Source: Thermoanaerobaculaceae bacterium (lineage in GTDB: Bacteria > Acidobacteriota > Thermoanaerobaculia > Thermoanaerobaculales > Thermoanaerobaculaceae). From it: a stretch of 17,709 nucleotides of DNA. The translations under genes were made by a program, and so were the position numbers. A model generated the notes under the pieces. It worked only from the letters and a program-made list of their open reading frames with translations, was not told the origin of the DNA and ran no database searches. Below, one piece after another: positions 1-8,451 of the stretch. Every line of letters begins with the position of its first letter. Positions within the stretch are counted from its first letter, which is position 1. The DNA lies in the NCBI GenBank assembly GCA_022865555.1, contig JALHTD010000029.1, forward strand, positions 1-17,709, written 5' to 3'.

Positions 1-301
1 CTCCCCATGCGACCGCGTGGGCGATCCCCTTGTGTACGTGGACGACATCGACCTTGCGGCCGCGCGCCAGGCGCGCGAACCGGCGCGCCGAGACCACGTC
101 GAACTCGTTTCGCAGCGGAAGCCCCACGTGCTCGATGCTGGACTCGGCGCAGCGCCGGGCCATCTCCGAGTTGGGCCGCGTGACGGCCAGCACCACGTGA
201 CCGCGCGCCGCCAACCCCTTGGCGGCCTCGAACATTTGCACCACCGAACCGGTGGCGAAACCCGTCTTCTCGAGCATCTGGACGATGGTGAGGGGTTCCA
301 T
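1..301 (-). CDS. Glycosyltransferase, family 4-like N-terminus (partial)
   Basis: The first 100 codons of a gene that leaves the window on the left. The translation starts MEPLTIVQMLEK and contains GSVVQMFEAAKGLAARGHVV, a central VGLPLRNEFD, and VDVVHVHKG near the cut. An N-terminal beta strand, a glycine/serine-rich loop, a helix ending in LAxRGHxV, and a later DVVHxH strand are the usual layout of the acceptor-binding Rossmann half of GT-B enzymes of the GT4 type, which act at the cytoplasmic membrane on lipid or polysaccharide acceptors. The ATG at 299-301 is the only sensible start; only a weak purine-rich stretch precedes it. It lies 26 bp downstream of the OPT transporter gene on the same strand, so the two are probably cotranscribed. 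The donor-binding half and the specificity cannot be seen. Confidence 0.75.
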   Translation of the reverse strand, partial: MEPLTIVQMLEKTGFATGSVVQMFEAAKGLAARGHVVLAVTRPNSEMARRCAESSIEHVGLPLRNEFDVVSARRFARLARGRKVDVVHVHKGIAHAVAWG

Positions 302-327
302 CGTACCCGGCTCTCGTCGTGGCCCGC

Positions 328-2367
328 CTACATCACTGCGGTGGGCGGCGCCGGTTCGTCGGGGGTCCCGGCCTTGGCGAGCGGCACCAGGATGAGGTAC
401 GCCACCAGCACCACCGCGATGGGGATCGCCAACGGCCTGGCGAACATCCACGTGATCGAGGGGAAGCCCTCCTTGCGGAAGAAGACCACCGCCGCGACCA
501 GCAAGCCCATGAGCGCCTCACCGGCGATCAGACCGGAGGCCGCCAGCACACCGGCGTTCTCCACGCGTGCCTTCTGGGCGGCGTTGTAGCCGCGCTTGTC
601 GCGCATCCGGTCGACGATGCCGCGGATGACGCCACCCACGAAGATCGCGAACGTCGTCTCGAGCGGCAGGTACATGCCCACCGAGAAGAGCATCGGAGAG
701 CGAACCTTAATGAGGATGAGAGAAACGCCCATCGCGATGCCGACCATGACGAGGGGCCACGCCATCTCCCCGCCCACGATCCCCTGCGAGAGCGCAGCCA
801 TCAGGCCCGCCTGCGGTGCGGGCAGGCGTGGGCTGCCGAAGCCGGCCCCGGGGCCGTACTGCTTGATGTCGGCGAAGTGCAGGACGTAGAGGGGGAAGAA
901 CATCACCGCGCCGGCCAGCACCACGCCGATGAGGTCGCCGGCCTGCATCTTCCACGGCGTGCCGCCGAGGATATGCCCGACCTTGAGGTCCTGGAGCATC
1001 TCACCCGCGACCGCCGCCGAGACGCACCCGACGGCGGCGACGCCGAGAGTCGCGGCGATCCCCGCGGTCCCCTTGGCGCCCACGATCACCATAGTGAGCG
1101 CGGCCACGATCGTAGTCGCGAGCGTCAGGCCCGAGAGCGGGTTGTTGGAAGAGCCGATCATGCCGACCAGGTTTCCGGAGACGGCGGCGAAAAAGAAACC
1201 GGTGATCAGCATGACGAGTGCGGCCACGATGGCGGGGGTGATCGCCTTGGTGAAGTACGCGTAGAGCACGACCATCAACGCGAACGTGAAGAGGAGCCCC
1301 ACGACTACCGTCTTGAAGTCGATGTCGCGGTCGGTACGGCTGGTTGCCTCGTGGGCCTCCGCCGACTTCTTGAGGTCGCCCACCGCGCGCTTGAGGGCGG
1401 CGGCCAGGTTCTTGCGCATACGGTAGAGGGTGTAGCAGGCGCCGACGAGCATGCCGCCCACCGCGATCGGCCGCACGATGAAGCGCCAGAGGTCGCCGAC
1501 CATCGCGCCCCAGGCAGCGGCCTCGATTCCGCCGGCAGCCAGGAGGTACTGGTCAATGAGGGTGGGTCCCTCGAAGAAGATCAGAAGCGGCACGAACAGC
1601 CCCCACGCCAGCAGCCCTCCGGCGAAGTTGAGAGCGCCGAGCTCCGGGCCGATGATGTAGCCCACGCCGATGTAGGCCGGGCTCACGGCCGGAGCCGAGA
1701 AGCTGGAGACCCCGCCTGCGGCGATCGTCTTGGCATCCCGGGTGAGGCCCAGGCGCACCAGGCTCTCCTTGAGCTTGCCGACTGCAACGGAGAAGGTGTT
1801 CGAGGAGGAGAAGATCCCAAAGGCGTCCAGGAGCCTCACGGTCGCCCCCACACCCATGCCCCGGAAGAGCTGCAGGGCAGCCTCGGCCCCGCGCTGTCCC
1901 GCCTTGTGGATCTCGGAGGCCGCCACCGACTCCGGGTACGGCAACTCGGGGTCCTCGACCATCACCCGCCGCAGCATCGTGACGAACATGATCCCCAGGA
2001 TCCCGCCCAGGATCATCAGGGCGCTGGCGGTGAGGTAGTCGGTCAGGGTGCGGAACGTCCAGAGGTTGAGGATCACGAAGGCGGGGATGGTGAAGATTGC
2101 GCCCGCCGCCACCGACTCCCCGATCGAACCGACGGTTCGGGCGAAGTTCTCCTCCAGGAGCGAGCCCTTCATGAGGCGGAGCACGGCCATGCCGATGACC
2201 GCCGCGGGGTAGGTGGCCGCGATCGTCATCCCGGCCCGCAGGCCCAGGTAGGCGTTGGCTGCCCCCAGAATGACGCACATGAACAGGCCGATGACGAGTG
2301 CCCGCAGGGTGAACTCGCGCATGTCCGTATCGACGGGCACATACGGGGTGTGACGCTGTTCGCTCAT
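328..2367 (-). CDS. OPT-family oligopeptide transporter
   Basis: A 679-residue integral membrane protein of the proton-coupled OPT superfamily, which imports small peptides or metal chelates across the cytoplasmic membrane. Family hallmarks are visible: NAYLGLRAGM (about 38-47) in the first hydrophobic segment, an EN-x2-RT-x-GS-x-GES block at 73-85, the ELPYPES segment at 141-147 (family LPxPxGxAxAE), and SSNNPLSGLT in the second half. Hydrophobic segments alternate along the whole length, broken by one hydrophilic charged stretch in the middle (RTDRDIDF), so the usual 14-16 helices fit. The length matches bacterial members. The start at 2367 is supported by GGAGGAG (2376-2382, minus strand) 8 bases upstream. 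It diverges from clpB and precedes the glycosyltransferase by 26 bp. The substrate is not predictable; peptide and metal-siderophore OPT members are not separable by eye. Confidence 0.9.
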   Translation of the reverse strand: MSEQRHTPYVPVDTDMREFTLRALVIGLFMCVILGAANAYLGLRAGMTIAATYPAAVIGMAVLRLMKGSLLEENFARTVGSIGESVAAGAIFTIPAFVILNLWTFRTLTDYLTASALMILGGILGIMFVTMLRRVMVEDPELPYPESVAASEIHKAGQRGAEAALQLFRGMGVGATVRLLDAFGIFSSSNTFSVAVGKLKESLVRLGLTRDAKTIAAGGVSSFSAPAVSPAYIGVGYIIGPELGALNFAGGLLAWGLFVPLLIFFEGPTLIDQYLLAAGGIEAAAWGAMVGDLWRFIVRPIAVGGMLVGACYTLYRMRKNLAAALKRAVGDLKKSAEAHEATSRTDRDIDFKTVVVGLLFTFALMVVLYAYFTKAITPAIVAALVMLITGFFFAAVSGNLVGMIGSSNNPLSGLTLATTIVAALTMVIVGAKGTAGIAATLGVAAVGCVSAAVAGEMLQDLKVGHILGGTPWKMQAGDLIGVVLAGAVMFFPLYVLHFADIKQYGPGAGFGSPRLPAPQAGLMAALSQGIVGGEMAWPLVMVGIAMGVSLILIKVRSPMLFSVGMYLPLETTFAIFVGGVIRGIVDRMRDKRGYNAAQKARVENAGVLAASGLIAGEALMGLLVAAVVFFRKEGFPSITWMFARPLAIPIAVVLVAYLILVPLAKAGTPDEPAPPTAVM

Positions 2368-2435
2368 GACGTGGACTCCTCCGTCCTTGTGCCGCTCCGC
2401 GCCGGTGGCGGCGGTCGCGCGGGGGTGGTTGGTGC

Positions 2436-2463
2436 ATTCTACACGTCCCCTGGGGGCGCCCCC
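2436..2463 (-). promoter_or_regulatory. Possible OPT promoter -10 with GC palindrome
   Basis: On the minus strand TAGAAT (2441 down to 2436) matches the -10 consensus at five of six bases. It would start transcription near 2429, giving a leader of about 60 nt with the strong ribosome site. No -35 of quality lies 16-18 bp upstream. Instead, that place holds a perfect 12-bp palindrome GGGGGCGCCCCC (2452-2463) flanked by CGTCC (2444-2448) and GGACG (2465-2469). A repressor or activator site is possible but purely inferred, because G/C runs form such palindromes easily in this genome. Confidence 0.3.
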
Positions 2464-2539
2464 CGGACGGGTCGAGCGATGTTCAGGCTGCGCTCGGCAG
2501 CAGCGGAAAGGTGGTGACGATGACGGGGGCGGACCTAGA

Positions 2540-2607
2540 AATCTTAGGAGATTCGACTCATATGTTCGACTGGACTACTTGACAATGAAACGCTAAGATC
2601 CTACCTT
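2540..2607 (+). promoter_or_regulatory. Putative clpB promoter region with short repeats
   Basis: A perfect -35 TTGACA (2579-2584) is followed after 17 bp by TACCTT (2602-2607), which keeps the key T1, A2 and T6 of a -10. An overlapping alternative is TGGACT (2571-2576), 17 bp, TAAGAT (2594-2599). Either gives a leader of about 40-50 nt. This stretch is visibly AT-richer than its surroundings. Just upstream are two copies of TTCGACT (2552-2558 and 2565-2571) around CATATG, a small inverted repeat AATCT-TAGG-AGATT (2540-2553), and ATCTTAG (2541-2547) mirrored by CTAAGAT (2593-2599). I see neither a CIRCE (HrcA) nor a HAIR (HspR) element. The rest of the 2368-2651 gap shows nothing beyond this and the divergent OPT signals. 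Confidence 0.45.
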
Positions 2608-2651
2608 GATGAAGCCTGGCCTCGCTTCTTGGCCAGCGGTGAGGTGTCAAG

Positions 2652-5261
<2,610 letters not shown>

Positions 5262-5282
5262 GGTCCCCTTCGCACAGGTCCG

Positions 5283-5315
5283 GACGGCGGGGCAGCACCC
5301 CGCCGTCTTGCTTTT
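5283..5315 (+). terminator. Rho-independent terminator after clpB
   Basis: A perfect 10-bp G/C-rich stem, GACGGCGGGG (5283-5292) pairing with CCCCGCCGTC (5298-5307), closed by a 5-base loop CAGCA. It is followed at once by TTGCTTTT (5308-5315). It begins 21 bp after the clpB stop codon and separates clpB from the ECF transporter genes. Confidence 0.95.
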
Positions 5316-5327
5316 CCGGCGCGAGGC

Positions 5328-5333
5328 TATGAT
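5328..5333 (+). promoter_or_regulatory. Possible -10 box for the ECF operon
   Basis: TATGAT (five of six to the -10 consensus) lies 9 bp before the ATG at 5343, between the clpB terminator and the first ECF gene. No good -35 is present at 16-18 bp. If it is used, transcription would start around 5340 and the message would be almost leaderless, in line with the absence of a clear ribosome site before 5343. Weak evidence. Confidence 0.3.
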
Positions 5334-5342
5334 CGGCAGGCG

Positions 5343-6683
5343 ATGACGGTGGGGAAGGTGGCCGGCGTGCGTGTGGAGGGGCTGGAGGTCCGTCTGCCCG
5401 GGCAGGCGCTGCCGGTGCTGTCGAACGCAAGCCTGGAGTTGCGGCCGGGTGAGGTTGTGGGCGTCTGCGGTCGTTCGGGCTGCGGGAAGTCCACGCTCCT
5501 GCACGCGGTCGCCGGCCTCCTGCCGTGGGCGCGGCCGGCGGAGGTGCGGGGGAGGGTCGTCGTGGCCGATGAGGACGTCGGCGACCTCGACCCCGGTCAG
5601 CGCGCCCACCTCTTCGCCACCTGCCTCGACCGGCCCGACGCCCAGCTCTTCCTGGGTACGGTCCGCCAGGAGCTGGAGGCAGCCCGGCGTCTCCACGGCG
5701 AGACCCCGCTCGCCGCGAGGGCGGCCCAGGCCCTGGGGCTCGTCCCGTTCCTCGACCGGCGCGTCACCGAGCTCTCGTCGGGGGAGCGCCAGCGTCTGGC
5801 GCTGGCCGTGACGCTCGCCGCGGCTCCGAAACCGGTGCTGCTGGACGAGCCCACGGTTCACCTGGACGAGGACGGGGTCGCCTCGCTCGCTCGCGTGCTG
5901 GGCGAAGTTCGCGACCTGGGCGGCTCGGTGCTGCTGGCCGAGCAAGCCGGCTTCCGGCTTTCGGGCGCGGTCGACCGCTGGCTGAGGCTCGAGGGCGGGG
6001 AACTGCACCCCTGCCCACCACCGGCTCGGCCCACTCTCCCCCTACCGGTCAGCAATCCGGGCGAGGCCGTGCTGGAGGCAAGCGGCGTGCGGCTCGTGCG
6101 AGGTGGCCGCACGCTGCTGGAACGCGCGAGCCTCGCGGTGCGCGCCGGTGAGATCGTCTTGCTTTCGGGGCGCAACGGGGCGGGAAAGTCCTCGCTGGCC
6201 AGGGCGCTGGCAGGGCACGCCGCGGCTGCGGGCGGGGGGCTTGCCGTGACGGCCGGTCGCGTGCGCCGGCCGCACGGCGCTGCGCTGCTCCTGCCCGAGG
6301 CCGGCGTGCAGCTCTTCGCGGACTCGGTGGCCGGCGAGCTGGCCCTCGGCGGCGCGGATCCCCCCGCCCTTGCCGACGTGCTGCGCCAACACCGCCTGGA
6401 GCACCTGGGTGGGCGGGCGCCCTGGACGCTCTCGCGGGGCGAGCAGCAGCGCCTCCTGCACGCGGCCGTCGATGCCCTGCGGCCGGCAGTGCTGATCGTG
6501 GACGAGCCGGGCCAGGGGCTCGACCCGGAGGACCTCGCGGAGCTTGCGGGCCTGATAGCTCGGAGGGCCGAGAGCGGGCGCGCCTACCTGATCGTCTCCC
6601 AGCGGATGGAGCTCTCGGCGCTCGCCCATCGCCACCTGGCGATCGTTGACGGCGCCCTGGTGGAGGCCGGAGGCACGCGGTGA
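5343..6683 (+). CDS. ECF transporter ATPase, fused A1-A2 (two ABC domains)
   Basis: A 446-residue protein with two tandem ABC ATPase domains, energising an energy-coupling-factor importer at the inner face of the membrane. Domain 1: Walker A GRSGCGKS (43-50), Q-loop DAQLF (Q101), signature LSSGERQR (144-151), Walker B VLLDEP (D168, E169). Domain 2 after a proline-rich linker (about 222-240): Walker A GRNGAGKS (276-283), Q-loop GVQLF (Q323), signature LSRGEQQR (363-370), Walker B VLIVDEP (D387, E388). The DxQLF form of the Q-loop is typical of ECF ATPases. Oddity: the switch histidine of the H-loop is glutamine in both halves (Q201 in AEQ, Q420 in VSQR), each 32 residues after the catalytic Glu. 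The stop overlaps the next start in GTGA (6680-6683), so it is coupled to the S-like gene. The ATG at 5343 lacks a strong ribosome site; a slightly later start (GTG codons near 5370) cannot be excluded. Confidence 0.88.
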   Translation: MTVGKVAGVRVEGLEVRLPGQALPVLSNASLELRPGEVVGVCGRSGCGKSTLLHAVAGLLPWARPAEVRGRVVVADEDVGDLDPGQRAHLFATCLDRPDAQLFLGTVRQELEAARRLHGETPLAARAAQALGLVPFLDRRVTELSSGERQRLALAVTLAAAPKPVLLDEPTVHLDEDGVASLARVLGEVRDLGGSVLLAEQAGFRLSGAVDRWLRLEGGELHPCPPPARPTLPLPVSNPGEAVLEASGVRLVRGGRTLLERASLAVRAGEIVLLSGRNGAGKSSLARALAGHAAAAGGGLAVTAGRVRRPHGAALLLPEAGVQLFADSVAGELALGGADPPALADVLRQHRLEHLGGRAPWTLSRGEQQRLLHAAVDALRPAVLIVDEPGQGLDPEDLAELAGLIARRAESGRAYLIVSQRMELSALAHRHLAIVDGALVEAGGTR

Positions 6684-7264
6684 GGGACGCCCGGGCATGG
6701 ACCCATGCGGCGTTGTTCGGCAGCCTGTGGGGGGCGGCGGAGGCCTCGCTCGGGACCGTGCTCAAGGCCACCAACGTTCCGCTTTCGGGGTTGGTGATGG
6801 CCAGCGTCGGCGTGCTCTGTCTCCTTACCGTCCGCCGCCTCCAGCCCACGGTGGGCATCAGCCTGGTGACGGGGGTCGTGGCGGCGTTCCTCAAGGTGTT
6901 CTCCCTCGGCGGCCTGGTGCTCGGCCCGGCGGTGGGGATCCTGGCCGAGGCGGCACTGGTCGAGCTCGCGATGACCGCGACCGCGAGCTCCGCGCTCGGC
7001 GCGGTGGTGGGCGGAGCGCTTGCCCTGGCCGAGGCACCGCTCCAGATGGCCGTCACCGCGGTGGTGATCACGGGGCCCGAGGCCGTTGCGGCCCTCGGCA
7101 AGGCCGCGCGGGCACTGGCCGGGTGGGTGGCGCTCCCGACGGCGTCACCGCTGGCGGTGCTCTCCGCGGTCGCCGCCGTCTCCGGTCTGGCGGGTGCGGC
7201 GGTCGGCGGGCTCTCCTGGCGCCTCGCCGGTCGCGTGACGCGCCGGCTGCGAGGTTCGACGTGA
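6680..7264 (+). CDS. Putative ECF transporter S-component (substrate unknown)
   Basis: A 194-residue, very hydrophobic protein with roughly six membrane segments (about 8-28, 34-52, 58-73, 76-98, 102-132, 155-182) and a basic tail ending TRRLRG. That size and topology are those of ECF substrate-binding S-components. The first helix carries small residues (AALFGSLWGAAEAS), as needed to pack on the T-component, though not a clean AxxxA motif. It starts with GTG at 6680 inside the stop of the A1A2 gene and ends inside the GTG start of the T-NTPase gene. This A-S-T layout is the main reason for the call. It does not resemble the thiamine, riboflavin, biotin, folate, pantothenate, cobalt or nickel S-proteins by motifs I know. 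The neighbouring molybdenum hydroxylase suggests a purine-like substrate or a cofactor precursor, but that is inference. Confidence 0.65.
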   Translation: MRDARAWTHAALFGSLWGAAEASLGTVLKATNVPLSGLVMASVGVLCLLTVRRLQPTVGISLVTGVVAAFLKVFSLGGLVLGPAVGILAEAALVELAMTATASSALGAVVGGALALAEAPLQMAVTAVVITGPEAVAALGKAARALAGWVALPTASPLAVLSAVAAVSGLAGAAVGGLSWRLAGRVTRRLRGST

Positions 7265-8388
7265 GGCGACTCGGCACACTGCTGGCCGTGGCTGCGATCG
7301 CGCTCGCCTTCGTGCCGCACCCCCTGGCGCCGGCGGCTACCCTGCTGGCGGCGCTCGCGGCGAGCCTGCTCCTGGAGCCGGCGGCTCTGAAGCGGGCCTG
7401 GAGGCTGCCGGCGCTGCTCCTGGTGCTGGCGGCTGCGGCGCTCACAACCGCTCTGGTGGGGTGGGCCGCGGCACCGAGCCGTGGTCTGGCGGCGGGTGCA
7501 GCAGTGCTGCTGCGTTTCCTGGCGCTGCTGCTGCTGGCGGCGCTCGCCTCGCGTCACGTGGACGCGGACGCCATTGCCCGAGGCGCACGCCGCCTGGGCA
7601 TGACCAGATTGGGCCTGGCGGCGGGGCTCGCCCTCAACGCGCTTCCTCACCTCGGGGAGGCGGCGCGCGACGCGTGGACCGCGCTGGCAGTGCGGCGGAG
7701 GCGACCGCTCCCTCGCCTCGCCGACCTGCCGCGCCTGGCCGAGGTGCACCTTGCCCATACAGCGCGGGTTGCGGAGGAGGCCGCGGCAGCCGCCGCGTTG
7801 CGCGGCCACGATGCTCTTGCACGGCCTTCGGCCCCGCTGCCGCACGTCCCGTTGCTCGTGGTGGTCACCGGCAGGCCCGGCGTCGGCAAGACACCAGCGA
7901 TGCGGGGCGTGGCAGCCGCCCTCCGGAAACGGGGCGTGAGCGTGGCCGGGTTCGTTCAGATTCCTGTCTGGGGCGAGCAGGGCAAGGGCGGCTACACCGT
8001 GCGCAACGTGGCCACCGGGGAGGAGCGCACGCTGGCGGTGAAGGTCGGTGAGAGGCGCGGCGAGCACGGGACGCCGTTCCGCTTCGAGCCGGCCGGGTTC
8101 GCCTTCGCCCGCGCAGCCCTCGAGCGGGCGCGAGCCGGGTCGGTGCTGATCCTCGATGAGCTCGGTCCGGTGGAGCTGCGGGGCGGCGGGCACATGCCGG
8201 CGGTGCGGCGTGCCCTCGCGCGCCCCGGTCTCGCGGCGGTGCTCGCAACCGTGCGCCCCGCGCTCATCCCCTCGTTCCTTTCGCAGCTCGCGGTCCCCTC
8301 GGCCGTGGTCGTTGACATCGAGGAGCTCGCGGAGCCGGTGGCGGCGCTGCTCGCCGCGCTCGCGCCGGTGCTGCCTCCGGCGGACTAG
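7261..8388 (+). CDS. ECF T-component fused to THEP1-like P-loop NTPase
   Basis: A 375-residue fusion. Residues 1 to about 185 are a membrane scaffold with several helices in the first 100 residues. They then carry a helical cytoplasmic part with basic/small motifs TALAVRRRR (140-148) and AALRGHD (178-184), the positions where EcfT has its two Ala-Arg-Gly/Ser coupling motifs. After a Pro-rich linker comes an NTPase of the THEP1/nucleoside-triphosphatase type: Walker A GRPGVGKT (204-211), the AGFVQIP strand, a glycine-rich GKGGYTVRN segment, and Walker B VLILDELGPVEL (D299, E300). The frame is open across the junction with no plausible internal start, so the fusion looks genuine. The GTG start at 7261 overlaps the preceding stop by 4 bp. 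The T part is short compared with the usual 250 residues or so. The NTPase could instead belong to the related DUF2478 group. Its job (substrate phosphorylation, or regulation) is unknown. Confidence 0.75.
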   Translation: MRRLGTLLAVAAIALAFVPHPLAPAATLLAALAASLLLEPAALKRAWRLPALLLVLAAAALTTALVGWAAAPSRGLAAGAAVLLRFLALLLLAALASRHVDADAIARGARRLGMTRLGLAAGLALNALPHLGEAARDAWTALAVRRRRPLPRLADLPRLAEVHLAHTARVAEEAAAAAALRGHDALARPSAPLPHVPLLVVVTGRPGVGKTPAMRGVAAALRKRGVSVAGFVQIPVWGEQGKGGYTVRNVATGEERTLAVKVGERRGEHGTPFRFEPAGFAFARAALERARAGSVLILDELGPVELRGGGHMPAVRRALARPGLAAVLATVRPALIPSFLSQLAVPSAVVVDIEELAEPVAALLAALAPVLPPAD

Positions 8389-8442
8389 AATGGAGGCGGG
8401 CCCGCCTGCCGTTGGCGCACCGGGCCTTTCGCGGGACCGGAG
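8386..8442 (+). promoter_or_regulatory. Leader of the Mo-hydroxylase gene: -10-like box, palindrome, RBS
   Basis: The 63-bp gap breaks the chain of overlapping ECF genes. TAGAAT (8386-8391), overlapping the stop codon of the T-NTPase gene, resembles a -10 at five of six bases, but no -35 is seen. A perfect 14-bp palindrome AGGCGGGCCCGCCT (8394-8407) follows. GGAG (8439-8442) is the likely ribosome site, 9 bases before the ATG at 8452. A separate promoter or operator for the hydroxylase is possible; readthrough from the ECF genes is equally likely, as no terminator is present. Confidence 0.3.
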
Positions 8443-8451
8443 AACCGCCTG

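Noticed and set aside
319..2517. A 732-codon open frame on the plus strand
   Set aside because: Antisense to the OPT transporter; its very polar D/H/R/E-rich translation is a codon-bias artefact.
6646..7260. N-terminal extension of the T-NTPase frame upstream of 7261
   Set aside because: It overlaps the S-like gene in another frame, and its translation is Gly/Arg-rich with no membrane segment. The GTG at 7261 overlapping the previous stop is the natural start.
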